This document shows positions 12,662 to 24,700 of a stretch of 64,000 bases of DNA, piece by piece (the stretch's first letter is position 1; each line of letters begins with the position of its first letter). Source of the stretch: Kitagawia praeruptora (lineage: Eukaryota; Streptophyta; Magnoliopsida; Apiales; Apiaceae); assembly GCA_037693485.1 (NCBI GenBank), contig CM075344.1:20482501-20546500 (forward strand), given 5' to 3'. The notes under the pieces were generated by a model that saw nothing but the letters and a program-made list of their open reading frames with translations, did no database searches and had not been told where the DNA came from. Both the position numbers and the translations under genes were made by a program.

Positions 12662-13133
12662 ATAATTATTTTGGTCAGAATCGACCCAGTCAAACAAGTC
12701 CAATCCATCTCTAATTTAGTTCTCCCAGCCCAATATCAATACCCAGTCCATATAATTATAAAACCCTAAAATCCTAGCCATTGATCTATAAGTTGGATAA
12801 ATCCTGGCCCTCTATTTTAGAAAATATATGTACCCAATTATATGTGCTTTCAGTACTGTGTTCGCAGACTCTTTCCAAACCTAAAATCTCTCTCAACTCT
12901 CTCGCCGCTTCTCTTGATTCTTGATCAAAAACCCTAATTCTATGAATCTCCTTGGCGAATACACACTAAATTCAGTCTATGTATCTATTAATCGACTAAA
13001 TTGATACTATTTTAAGCTGTGATTGGTTAAATCAACAGAATTCGAAGTTAGTTATCATCGTTTTTCATCATAAAACGATTGATACAACTCGAAATTCGAC
13101 AGAAATATATATATATATACACTCACACACTAT
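12662..13133 (+). promoter_or_regulatory. Captured promoter / 5' leader-like segment in the hAT element, copy 1
   Basis: The segment holds AAAACCCTAAAATCC, a pyrimidine-rich CTCTCTCAACTCTCTC leader and AAAACCCTAATTC, a telo-box-like word common in leaders of plant housekeeping genes. It stops at the Pack-CACTA insertion (13134), and the exons that probably belonged to it resume at 29765. Copy 2 is at about 50092-50563. That this is a captured host promoter is inference. Confidence 0.35.
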
Positions 13134-14035
13134 CACTACGCCATAAACGCTCAAATGCAACGCTTTTAGAAAGTGTTTAACTGAAAGTGTTTCGTTAGAT
13201 ATGAAATTTTGGCTCTAATAAAACAGAAGTCGAACTGGTGTTGCATTACATATAATTAGCGTTGCATTTGACTCACTGGTGTTTCACATAATGCAACACT
13301 AACTGCTAGCGTTGCATTAGATATTTTTTAATTTTAAAAAATGCTGATGTGGCAGCAGTTGGGCCCACACGTGCTGACGTGGCATTTACTGACGTGGCAA
13401 GTGTGGGGGCCACAATTGCTGACGTGGCAAATGTGGGACCCACATTTGCTGACGTGTCATTCGCTGACGTGGCAGAAGCGTTGCATTAGCTGAAAAAGGT
13501 GTTGCATTTGCTGTTTAAAAGCGTTGCATTAGCTATTTCTGATTTTTTAATAAATGATGACGTGGAAGTTGTGGGACCCACCAGGGGTGACGTGGCAGTG
13601 TGGGGCCCACCAGGGTGACGTGGCACAGGTCCACGGATGCTGACGTGGCAAGAGTGGGTCCCACAATTGCTGACGTGGCAGATGTGGGGCCCGCAATTGC
13701 TGACGTGGCATTTGCTTACGTGGCAGAAGCGTTGCATTAGGTGAAAAAGATGTTGCATTTGTTGTTTAAAAGCGTTGCGTTAGATATTTTTTATTTTTTA
13801 ATAAATGATGACGTGGTAGGTGTGGGACCCACCAGGGTGACGTGGCAGTGTGGGACCCACCAGGGTGACGTGACAAAGGCCCACAGATGCTGACGTGGCA
13901 AGTGTGGGGCCCAGAATTGCTGATGTGGCAGATGTGGGGCCCACAATTGCTGACGTGTCATTTGCTTACGTGGCAGAAGCGTTGCATTATGTGAAAAGGT
14001 GTTGCATTTGCTATTTAAATGCGTTGCATTAGCTA
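13134..14035. repeat. Left subterminal repeat region of Pack-CACTA, copy 1
   Basis: Two words alternate through the region: GCGTTGCATTAG/GTGTTGCATTTG, and GCTGACGTGGCA with a GTGGGACCCAC companion. Such arrays near CACTA ends are where TNPA-type proteins bind in En/Spm. Open frames here (for example 13486-13758 on the minus strand) are by-products of the repeats. The copy 2 equivalent is about 50564-51465. Confidence 0.8.
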
Positions 14036-14043
14036 CTTCTCTT

Positions 14044-14665
14044 ACCGGAATGATGAAACTAATTTTTTAATTTTTTTTTCGACGTTCCAATCATACGGAT
14101 GTCGAGATATAACGATTTTAGTGAAGTGGTAAATTTTCAAAAAATTTGCTAGATGTACTTGGTTTTGTTTTATAACGGTCAAACCGGTCAAAGTAGACTT
14201 TCTTTTTAACTAGTCTTGTCCGGAATGATGAAACTATTTTTTTAAACTATTTTTTCTACGTTCCAATCGTACGGATGTCGAGATATAACGATTTTAGTGA
14301 AGTGGTAAATTTTCGAAAAATTTGCTGGATGTACTTTGTTTGGTTTTATAACGGTCAAACCGGTCAAAGTATGCTTTCCTTTTAACTAGTCTTGTACGGA
14401 ATGATGAAACTATTTTTTAAAATTCTTTTTTCGACGTTCCAATTGTACGGATGACAAGATATGACGATTTTAGTGATGCGGTAAATTTATAAAAAAAATT
14501 GCTAGTTGTATTTGGTTTGGTTTTGTAACGGTCAAACCGGTCAAATTAGACTTTCCTTTTAACTAATCTTGCCCGGAATGATGAAACTATTTTTTAAATT
14601 CTTTTTTCGACGTTCCAATCGTACGGATGTCCAGATATAACGAATTTAGTGATATGGTAATTTTT
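14044..14665. repeat. Four tandem repeats of about 175 bp inside Pack-CACTA, copy 1
   Basis: Repeats begin near 14044, 14218, 14394 and 14570 with CCGGAATGATGAAACTA. Each contains CGACGTTCCAATCGTACGG and most contain AACGGTCAAACCGGTCAAA. The core phrase is related to that of the hAT tandem repeats at 12145-12600. Copy 2 is at about 51473-52095. Confidence 0.75.
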
Positions 14666-14749
14666 TTAAAGAATTTTAAATTAATTTGAATTGATTTACA
14701 AAAAATTTTGAACTAAAAATATAAAAACTAAAATTACATTTTTTAAAAA

Positions 14750-15195
14750 TGAAAAACCAACAGAGCACACACATCATACACATCATCCATAACAGAGGGC
14801 TCGAGATGAAAATTTTGGGCGAAAGTTTTGGGCGGAAAATTTCCCTCTAAAATGAAAATTTTGGGCAACACACTCTCTACTCCTCTACTCTCTTTATCGT
14901 CTCCATCTCAAAATTTATTGATAAACAAACACTATACTCTCTCTCAACAAAACTCTCTCACTCGCACAAATCTCTCCCACACTTCACCTCTCTCAAACCA
15001 CCAATTTAGAACCCTAATTTTTCTAAATCAAATCCCTAAATCAAACCCCACTGTCATAGGAACTTAATTAATTAGGCAAAATTGAAATTGAGAACCCTAG
15101 CAATCGGTCGACTTTCTCTAATTATGCAAAAAGGAAGCTTCAATCGGTTGATTCTCTCCATATTTTGCTCAAATCTGCTCGATTTAGTAAGTATT
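14750..15195 (+). promoter_or_regulatory. Captured 5' leader-like segment in Pack-CACTA, copy 1
   Basis: TTTTGGGCGGAAAATTTCCC is followed by a long pyrimidine-rich leader (CTCTCTACTCCTCTACTCTC), an AACCCTAAT word and a possible splice donor (TTTAGTAAGTATT near 15187). An open frame of 79 codons (14828-15067) is low-complexity and unconvincing. The composition suggests a captured host-gene leader, source unknown. Copy 2 is at about 52180-52625. Confidence 0.3.
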
Positions 15196-15648
15196 GTTCC
15201 AATTTCTTTTCAAATTTCATTCATTTGATATTTAGAGATTTTATAAATTGTAGGTTAGGGTTTTGTTATTAGACTAGAGAGAGTAGATTTATCGTGTATA
15301 GAACAAACCCTTATTTATAATGTACGTGCTTCCAGATAATCCTTAGATAATATAAGTCGGTGGTTTAGAGATTCGTTAATTAGATTTGGAAAAGAATTCA
15401 ATAGTATTGTTTTGTTCTTAGTTATCGATCTTTTTTGGATTTTCAAAAAAAGTTATTGATTAAAATTTTAAGCTATTAAAATTAATTTAATTAATCAGAG
15501 TAAATGTGTGCTTTAAATATAAAAGTTGCATAACTTAACAACGCAGTTTACAAGAAATTATGAGTACATCGATTCAAATTTTTTAATCTTCCATGAAACA
15601 TTCAGAAGAAGAGATCACACGCTCCCATATGTTACTATGCTAAATAAA
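15196..15648. other. Non-coding stretch between leader-like segment and chitinase fragment
   Basis: AT-rich, intron-like sequence with no ORF of note and no repeat structure. The equivalent in copy 2 is about 52626-53076. Confidence 0.5.
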
Positions 15649-16429
15649 TCAGGCGCCAAAAGGCCTCTGGTTGTAGCAGTCTAAATTTTCCCCAGGGCTA
15701 ACTCCAAGAATGGAGCAGTATCTCTTATAGAACCCGATCCGGCCCTCGCCACCTGAGGTGGACCCTTTACCACATTCGATTCCACCGCTGATGATGTTTG
15801 TTACCACACCATAGCCAGGAACTCTTCCAGCTGCAGAGTCTGCTGCTGATGGTTTCCAGGCTCCAGTGATAACATCGTGGCTCGAAGGTTTGAGGGACTG
15901 TGGTGTCATCCAGAACCATAGTGCAGTCTTGAATGCAATGGTAGGGTCGTTTGCCACCAAATTTGGGTTGCTTAGCAGATTAGATCCTATAGCTTTTCCG
16001 GCTGGTCCATAGTTATAGTTGCTGTAATGCTCAATGTAAAATATATAGCCTCAGATAACAATTTTCTGAAAAAAAGAATGACCGTAGTTACTAGTCTTCT
16101 GCCAGAACAATGGCCTTGTAACAAACTGAAAAAAAAACAGAGATTTGAAAACTACTAATTTCTAGAACTTGGAACTTTATTTAAATGAACACCAAAAATA
16201 TCGACTATCAAGTACTATTGAGCCAATTTTCGCAAAGTAGAGTTTTTCATTGTTACGTTTGAAAGTTCAATTATCCAAATATTAGTAAACAGTGAAGGTA
16301 CAAATAAAAAGAGAAGAGAATCAGAGATGACTTAGCAATCTTCGAAGACATAGAAATAGCTGAGAATGCTACGTACTAGGAGATTTGAATAGGACCACGG
16401 CCGTGATAGTTTTTATTAAGAACACAGGG

Positions 16430-16820
16430 CACTACAACACAAATAGGGCTTTTTCGACTGCCCATTTACGACTACGGCTAATTTCGACCGGATCTGGACG
16501 AACAGTGTTGGCACGGCTAATTTCGACCATAAATCGTCGAATTTAGTAGCCGTCGAATATAAACTGTCGAAATTAACGACATTTTCGACCAAACTTTAGT
16601 GCTAGTCGAATTTAGCACACACCAAAGGATGGAGGGAAAGTTCCCGCCCAGTGAAAAATCAATTCGACCAGATATGGTCGAATTTAGGAATTGGTGGTGA
16701 GCGGGAAAATTTGCCGCTCCTTTTTCCAATTTTATTGCAATCAGGTACAATGCCAGCAAATAAAACGTTCGACTAAATGTGGTCGAAAATAATAACTTCC
16801 ACTAGCTTTAGTCTTCGACC
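16430..16820. repeat. CACTA-1 left subterminal repeats
   Basis: Repeated, often inverted, words of the form TTCGACCATAAA and GTCGAATTTAG, spaced about 15-40 bases, typical of TNPA-binding arrays. From 16821 to 17185 the sequence is AT-rich with no evident feature. Confidence 0.75.
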
Positions 16821-17185
16821 ATAGTTGATTAATTTTATTTTTGCAAAAAAATAAAATAAATAGTTAGTAATTATTTAAGGTGAGGGTACATTATACAAAA
16901 TTACATTTAACTAAAATAATAAATTACATTTATTATAATAAAATTATACGAAATTTCATTTAAATAAATTTGTTGGTACAAAGAATATTGTTGAATTTTC
17001 ATTTGGAAAGTCCTAAAAAATTAAATAAATATTTCTTTAATTCGAAAATTTTCGAAAAAAATATGAGAGTAGTAGAGTGACATAATACATTCAAATTAAT
17101 TTTTTGAGGAAATAATTGTGAGTAGAAAATTAAAATTAATTTCAATATTTATTCCTTAGAAATTTTAAGAAATTTTTATATTCTG

Positions 17186-17345
17186 CCACAAATTCGACTG
17201 AATATGGCTGAAGTTGCCTTCCTAAATTCGACGGCATATGGTCGTATTTAGCCGTGTTTCAGTTGGTCGAAAATATATTAATTCGACTGAATGTGGTGGA
17301 ATGTGTATGTGCTAAATGCGACTAAATCCGGTCGAAGTTAGTCGT
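17186..17345. promoter_or_regulatory. Internal cluster of CACTA-1 subterminal-type words before the TNP2 gene
   Basis: AATTCGACTGAATATGGCTG, ATTCGACGGCATATGGTCG and GCGACTAAATCCGGTCGAAG repeat the end motifs about 330-480 bases upstream of the transposase start. The position suggests promoter autoregulation by the element's own DNA-binding protein, as TNPA does in Spm. That role is inferred. Confidence 0.5.
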
Positions 17346-17668
17346 TTGCATTTTGAAACCCTACTTCCGCGTTTCCACCGGCCGCATTGTCCCCTTTCCA
17401 CTTTTCATTGTCCCCATTTCACCATCACCATTTTGTCTTCATCCAATTTGTCTTCATGTGAGCATTCCAAATTATCAAGTAAGTATCATTTTTTAATTTG
17501 ATTGTTTTCCTTTTGATTAATGTAATTGTGATAGTTTTATATGTATGAATGAATTTAAATAGTTTTATTTAATTGGTATAAATTGTGTGATAAAATTAGA
17601 GATAATGTAAGTAGTTAAACAAGTTGTAAATTGCATCTACCATATTTAAATATGTGCACATTTTGTAG

Positions 17669-20600
17669 ATGGCATCCGATCGTAGTTGGATTGGTCGTAA
17701 TCGATATAATGAGGCAAAATACTTAACGGAAGAGTATAAAATTGGTGTAGATAATTTCATTAGATTTGCTATAGAGCATATGCAAGAAGAAGACAATGGC
17801 TTGATAAGATGTCCGTGCAAAGAATGTGGAAATTCGACCTATAAAAATCCTAGTAGCGTGAGAGTTGATTTGTATCGACATGGTATCATGCAATGGTATA
17901 CTAGATGGGATTGTCATGGGGAGGGAGATATGTCACGGGATGAAGTTGGAACGAGTTTTGCTTATGCTAGCTATAGAGATGATGATATGTATGATGCACA
18001 TGATGATGATTTTGAGGATTGTGAAGATTTTGAGGAAGAACCGAACGAAACAGCACAAAAATTTTACAACGTAGTGAAGAATGCTTCTGAACCAATTTAT
18101 CCAAACAATGAGAATTTCACTACATTGGAGTACGTGATGGAGTTGCTTGAGTGGAAAAACAAGCACAATTGCAGTAATAATGGTTTTGATGAGTTGCTTC
18201 ACATCATTGGATTAGTATTACCCGACGGTCATAAATTGCCTGAGAAGTACTACACTGCGCGGAAGATGATCAACGGATTGAATATGGAGTATGAAAAGAT
18301 TGATGCTTGCGAGAATGATTGCATGCTATTTTACAAGGAAAATAGCTTGAAGACATGTTGTGATATATGCAAAGTAGACAGATACAAAGTACAAAAAGAT
18401 CCAAAAAAGCAGAAGATCCCGCGAAAGATCTTGCGTTACTTTCCTATTACCATGAGATTGCAGCGTTTATTCATGGCTGAGAAGACTGCAAAATGTATGA
18501 GATGGCACCATGATAGAGTTGTGGTTGAAGGCCAGTTAAGTCACCCAGCAGATGGAGATGAATGGAAACAATTTGATCGTAGATTTCCAAGATTTTCAAA
18601 TGAGGTTCGGAATGTTAGATTGGGACTCTCTACCGATGGATTTGACCCCTTTCGTGATGCACATGCTCGGGAGTATACTGTATGGCCTGTTGTGATTTTT
18701 GTGTACAATCTTCCCCCATCTATGTGTACTAAGGCTCCGTACATGTTCATGCCTCTTCTTATTCCCGGACCGACGGATCCGACAAAAGACTTGCATGTTT
18801 ATCTTAGGCCGCTAATTGATGAATTGAAAACATTGTGGCATACTGGGGTGGAGACATATGACATATTCTCACGCACAAATTTTATGATGAAGGCTGCTCT
18901 TTTGTGGACAGTTAGTGACTTTCCTGCACTTGCTATGCTTAGTGGGTGGTCTACTAAAGGTAAGTTGTCATGTCCAGTTTGCATGGGAGAGGTGAAAGCT
19001 AAGCAACTTAAACATGGTGGTAAAGCTACTTTTTATGGCACTGCTCGGTATTTTTTAGAAGCGGATGATCCCCTAAGAAGGAGCACAAGGTTTGGAAGCA
19101 TTGAGACACGATCAGTTTGTGCTCGACATTCAGGATCACGTGCAAAGATTATGTGTGAGCAGATACAGTTTCCCCCTCCAGGAAAGTCATCGAAGAGAAA
19201 ACCGAAGGATTATGGCGTGACACATAATTGGACTCACAACTCTCCATTTTTTGAGCTTCCATATTGGGAGACACTCACCCTTCGTCACAACATTGACATT
19301 ATGCACACCGAAAAGAATGTCTTTGAAAACATCTTTTTCACAATTCTTGGTGATGCGGACAAGTCCAAAGATAACACAAAAGCAAGAAAGGATTGTAAAG
19401 AATTAGGTGTACATCGTGAGTTGTGGATTCAAGGTGATGGCACAGAACCACATGCACCATTTGTGCTCTTGAGGGAACAAATTCATCAGTTGTTCAGGTG
19501 GATTGAGGCATTGAAACTTCCAGATGGGTATGCCTCAAACATATCTAGGTGCGTGAATTGGAAGAAAAATTGCATTCGCGGGATGAAATCACATGACTGT
19601 CACGTTTTTATGCAAAAGTTGTTGCCTATTGTTTGTCGTGACTTACTTCCAAAGCATGTAGCTGATCCTATTATTGAGTTGTGCAACTTCTTTCAAGATC
19701 TATGCTCGTCGAGTCTCACATACACAGATTTGCAGAAAATGGAGAAAGATATAGTAAGGATAATGTCCAAGCTTGAAACCGTCTTCATTCCCGGTTTTTT
19801 TAATCCGATGGAGCATTTACCACTACATTTAGCTACCGAGGCAAAGTTGGGTGGTCCGGCTAATTGGCGTTGGATGTATTTTGTTGAGAGATACTTGCAC
19901 AACTTGAAATTGAAAGTTGGAAACAAAGCTCGAGCCGAAGGTTCGATGGCACAACGCTACATTGAAGAGGAATGTGTACACTTTTGCTCAATGTTTTTTG
20001 ATTCCAAAAAGGAAAGAGTGTATGATCGGTTACGTCGAAATGAGGCACCTCGAAAGGTTCATGATGCTGGTTTGTTAGAAGTTTACACCTATCCGACACA
20101 TCCTAGTCTACGGAGTAGAGATAGAATTTTGAGCAATGACGAACATGGACTTGTGACATACTATGTTCTTATTAATTCGCCGGAAGTTGGAAAGTACTTA
20201 CGGTAAGATTTTTTTAACCATCTTTACTTCAACAATTAAGAATTTAGTTTACAAATTAATTTTTTTTATTGTTCAATGTAAATATGTAGTGGATTCCAAA
20301 AGTTGGTGCAACAACATTACCCCAACCTCAATGATGCTGAAAAAGAACAATATCAAAAAGATCATTTTCGAGATTGGTTTGAAAGAAGGGTATGTGTTTT
20401 CTTTTATACACACACATGTGCTTATAGTTTTTGTATATTTAACTTTATTGACATATCTTTTTCACGTATATTTTAGGTACAAGATGATGAAGAGCTCAAA
20501 AATAAATTTTTAGACCTTATAAGAGGTCCGATGTATCAAGTGGAGTCTTATAAAGCGTGCAAATGCAATGGCTACAAATTTAGTTGTGTAAATGCTAAAG

Positions 20601-21278
20601 AGCTCACTTCACCAAACTCCGGTGTAGTTGTCATTGGTGAGGAATTTAATATATTCTTGATGTCCAAATAATATATTTGCTTTATTATTTGTATTCAAAT
20701 TTTTTACTTTTTTAATTGTAGGAACTTCTTACAAAGAAAGTTATGGAAACTATTACGGAAGATTGGAAGAAGTTTTAAAACTATTATATCACAATGGGCA
20801 TCAAGTAATCGTCTTCAAATGTCATTGGTTTGATCACACAAAACATGTCAAAGTCGATAAACACCGGATGACCACCGTGAATGTCAAATCAAAGTTAAAT
20901 GCCGACGACGTGTTTGTTTTGGCTAGCCAAGCCCATCAAGTATACTATGCACCGAATATTTCAAATGCAAAATCATCATGGTATACAGTTCTAACAACAA
21001 AAAGTCGACAAGTTGATGAAAGCGTGTCAACCAAAGACAATATTGGAATCAACGATGATGCTTTACAAAATGAGGTGTCAAATGCTTCATCATCACACGT
21101 CGAAAGAGTTATTGTTCACAATCCCTCAAATTTCTTTGTTGACTTGAGGATCTTTGAAAATGACTATTCGGTATATCATGATGATGAAGAACAAAGTCAA
21201 AAATCCAAAGAAGACGAAGACAAAGACGAGAATGAAGCCGAAAATGATGAATTAAGTGATAATGATGATTTAGTATAA
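17669..21278 (+). CDS. TNP2-type CACTA transposase (TNPD-like), 4 exons, 1116 aa
   Basis: Model: 17669-20202, 20290-20389, 20477-20636, 20722-21278; all introns are GT-AG and phases agree. A leader intron probably runs 17479-17668, placing the ATG right after its acceptor. Domains in order: Transpos_assoc near residues 1-85 (DRSWI, CPCKECG, LYRHG); an acidic stretch near 95-125; the TNP2 core from about 315 (LGLSTDGFDPF, with a candidate catalytic Asp at 323, then WPVVIFVYNLPP and SCPVC); DUF4218-like LPLHLATEAKLGGP and YFVERYL late in exon 1; and DUF4216-like GRLEEVLKLLY and FKCHWFD in exon 4. The acidic C terminus is Asp/Glu-rich. It would cut and join CACTA ends in the nucleus, together with the TNPA-like protein downstream. 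No stop or frameshift seen. Confidence 0.9.
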
Positions 21279-21429
21279 GTTCTCATTTTCATTCTAATTT
21301 GTATCAAAAAATTTATTGAACTATTAATTTTATTAAGTTCGAAGTTTACTCAAATATTTATGAATTAAGTTGAATGGATTGTAATTGTTGTGTGGATTGA
21401 TTACAGGAGGTTTATGCAGAAGCTGTTGG

Positions 21430-21545
21430 GAAGGGAAATATGGTCAGCTAAATTCGACCATAAACAGTAGAATATGCTTTGTCGGCTAAATTCGACTAGG
21501 AGTAGTCGATTAAACTAAATTCGACCATTTCCAATTGAATATCTT
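21430..21545. promoter_or_regulatory. Subterminal-type words between the two CACTA-1 genes
   Basis: TAAATTCGACCATAAACAGT, GGCTAAATTCGACTAGGAG and ACTAAATTCGACCATTTCC lie immediately upstream of the TNPA-like gene and match the element's end repeats. Binding here by the TNPA-like protein could regulate its own promoter. No gene lies between 21279 and 21643. Confidence 0.5.
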
Positions 21546-21547
21546 TT

Positions 21548-21558
21548 GATATATATAG
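21548..21558 (+). promoter_or_regulatory. Probable TATA box of the TNPA-like gene
   Basis: GATATATATAG lies about 95 bases upstream of the ATG at 21644, followed by a pyrimidine-rich leader and an ATTAGGGTTTGG word. The spacing suits a plant TATA promoter with a short leader. Confidence 0.45.
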
Positions 21559-21643
21559 ATATTTTCCCCCAATTTTTCATTTCCAGCGTTTTCTCCACAA
21601 TTAGGGTTTGGCGCCGCGCCCATTTTCTCTCTTTTCTCCGTCA

Positions 21644-21709
21644 ATGGCTGAAGAAGGCGAAAGCTCAAGGCGACAATTAGGGTTTAATTTCTTGAGGTTT
21701 TCACAGGTT

Positions 21710-21787
<78 letters not shown>

Positions 21788-24700
21788 CCTCCCTCTCCCT
21801 CTGCACAATAGCTTACTTTAATTAGTTTGTATTTTATGCTTATTTATCTGTTTGTAGCTTAGGGTTTGTCTTCTTTTATCTGTTTATAGCTTAGTTTGTA
21901 TTCTTCTTTTCATAGGTGGCATGGTCTGGTCCTAATTCAAAGAAGGGTAAGGGAAGCGGGAAGGTTTTGACCAATGGAGGGGGTGGTGAAGGATCCAATG
22001 AACGTTGTAATGATGAAGAGAGCTATGTGGAAGGATCCCCTAACTTGCAGAAAATAACGTTTCAGAGGAAGAGTCGCAGTTGTTCTAAAGGTGATTACTC
22101 AACGAAGCCACCCAAGGATGCGAAGCCAACAGTACATTTTCTCAAGACCGGAAATCGGTATGTTAAAAGAATCAAATATGCTCAATTTAAAATGATAGTT
22201 GTGTAGCGACTTTGCAGTATTTGTTTATGCTTAATTAGTGTATGCTACTTAGGAGAAGAATTGTTGTTTCGGTGAAGACCCACGGTTTTTGAATGAAATT
22301 TTGAACATCCCAATTGTTAATTTCTTTTACTAAATGATCGATTCTTAGTGGATACTGTGTCATGCCTCGAGTATATGTATATGAACTGGAAGTCTATATG
22401 AATGATTTATAGAACACCACAACACCATCATTAGCTACCTGCTTCTTGACGTCAATTGCAGTTTCTGATTGCCTCGAGTATATGTGTTTTAATTGTTGTT
22501 TAGATTCAAAAATAGATGCAAGTAAGAAATCATTACAGCTTGCAGTACCAGTAGGGACCAAATGTTTCCAGACGCACTAGTGAAATTTCTAAATAAGTCA
22601 GATTACGAATGCCAATAGGTCAGAACCATGCTTAATGTCTGGCCTTAGATAATTAAGCGTTTATTTTCATTCAGATTTTGTTCTCCAGGCATTATATTTA
22701 ATTAGTTTATTTTGTCTTTCATTCTGTTGTTACAGTATAAAGGAGGCTGCAGCCAAACACACTTTGAGCCACATTGTTCGTGTAAAATGGGATGAAAATA
22801 CCCTGAATTCAAAGGGATCTAAACGGGAAGTTTTTTATATCAATTGTATAAAAACTTTTAAAGTAAGTTTTCTAGTTTTGCACTTTTATGTTTTTGTTTT
22901 TCAAGGTTTAAGATGCTATATGCCTTTGTGAATATTTTTAGCTGTAATCTTATTCTATATGCCTTTGTGAATATTTTTCATGTTAATACTGGACATTGTC
23001 ATGTCGTACTTTGATTTTTTATGAATGTTTAGACATTTGTTTTGGTTGGTTTAGTTGTTTTGTTTAGGGTTAGAGGATGGAACTATGTATACTTTAATTT
23101 TGCATTTTTGTTGATGGTAAATTATGAAGCCTTGCTTAGTAAGTAATGTATAACTTAAGACTTGCAAGTAATTTTGAGTTTTAGTTTAATTTTTTCATTA
23201 GAACTAGTAAAGGATGAAGCTAAGGCAGTAAAGATTGATTTATTTGCCCCAAATTAACAGAATTATTTAAACATATTATCAAAGGAAGGCATTGATCTTC
23301 TACTTTGGTAGATTTATACTTGAATGATTGAATAAATATGATGGCTGTAAATTTGATCTCATGTTATGTATGCAATGTAGTCTATACCTGTACCTGTACG
23401 CATTGAAGTTTACATATGCAAGTGTAGTTAACTAGTTATGTACACTCCATTTCCTCCCCAGAACCATATGTGTTGCTTGTACGATTTGTTAAACCCCGGG
23501 AATTATTTAAGCGAACTGGGAAATGTCATTGTCCTAATTAGCAAAAAAAAATGTCATTGTCCTTTCATGAATAATGATATTGATATTGAGGAAAGATATT
23601 TCCGATATTTATATAAAGTATTATTAGTATTCTTATGAAATTATCCTCTACAGCTGCAAGTGTCTGCATTTGCATGATCGAATCACTAAGAAAAGTAAAT
23701 TTGAGACTCGAGATGATGAATGACGATTTATTAGTTTAAAGTTTACTTATTTATATTTTTATTGCTCAAATGCTTGTAACACTTTATGCAATCTGTTTTG
23801 GCAGGAATATTATAATTATCCCAAAGATTATGGAGAGGAAAACGGGGATAGAGCTGTGAGGGATTATCTGGCGAACAATTTCAAGTATTTTCTTAATCCG
23901 GAGAAGACAAGACTGAAGAAGATTGTGAATCGGATATTGGAATGTGGATATGATGAGAAAGACATTGACCTAAAGGAATTGAAGCCTCACTACTACTCCC
24001 AGCGTGCATGGAATGCCATTTGCGATTATTGGGGAACACCGCAGTTTGAGACGAAGTCGATACAGGGCCAGAAGGCCAGAATGTGCGTGGAATTCACCCC
24101 ACGCACTGGGGCGAAACCATTTGATCAGAGACGTGAGGTATGATCCAGTTTCTTCTATATTTAGTTTTCATTTATTGAAAATCAAAACTGATATGTTTTC
24201 AGATTGCATTGATTTCTTTACATGGCTGTTACTTCGCTCGACTAGTTCTATTTTTGTCCTGAATTTCTGTTGCTAATTATTAATGGGTTGCTCAATTACA
24301 TCGGAGCAGCTGTTATTAGTGCATACGTACAAAACTGTTGTTCATATTGATTTATTGCATATTGTTTGTTTCGACATTCTGTATACATAGCTAACGGGGT
24401 GATATTTTTCCCCCCCATCTTATAGGAAATAGATGCCGAAAGAGAGGCAAATGGAGAAGATCCTATCACCGAAGATGAATTCCTAGGCATTGTATACAAT
24501 CCTAGTGAACCAGCTGTGAAAGAACTAAAGGTTTGTTTTATACATCTGTGTAGTTGGAGATTTACTAGCTTGATTATTAGGTTTTTGACTTCAAATTTTA
24601 TGTTGCAGGAACAAATAGGGAAGGTGCGATCTTCTCTTGAACTGCCACCTGAGCTGTTGCCTACTGATCAGCCATCATCCCCTCGAACCCAAAGGGAAAT

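Noticed and set aside
13486..13758. Cys/His-rich minus-strand frame (CHVSNCGPH repeats) as a zinc-binding protein
   Set aside because: It is the complement of the ACGTGGCA/GTGGGACCCA subterminal repeats of Pack-CACTA; the periodic Cys and His follow the DNA repeat.
21608..21811. Ser-Leu repeat protein at the start of the TNPA-like gene
   Set aside because: It results from translating past the exon 1 donor (21706) into the (TC)n tract in the intron.
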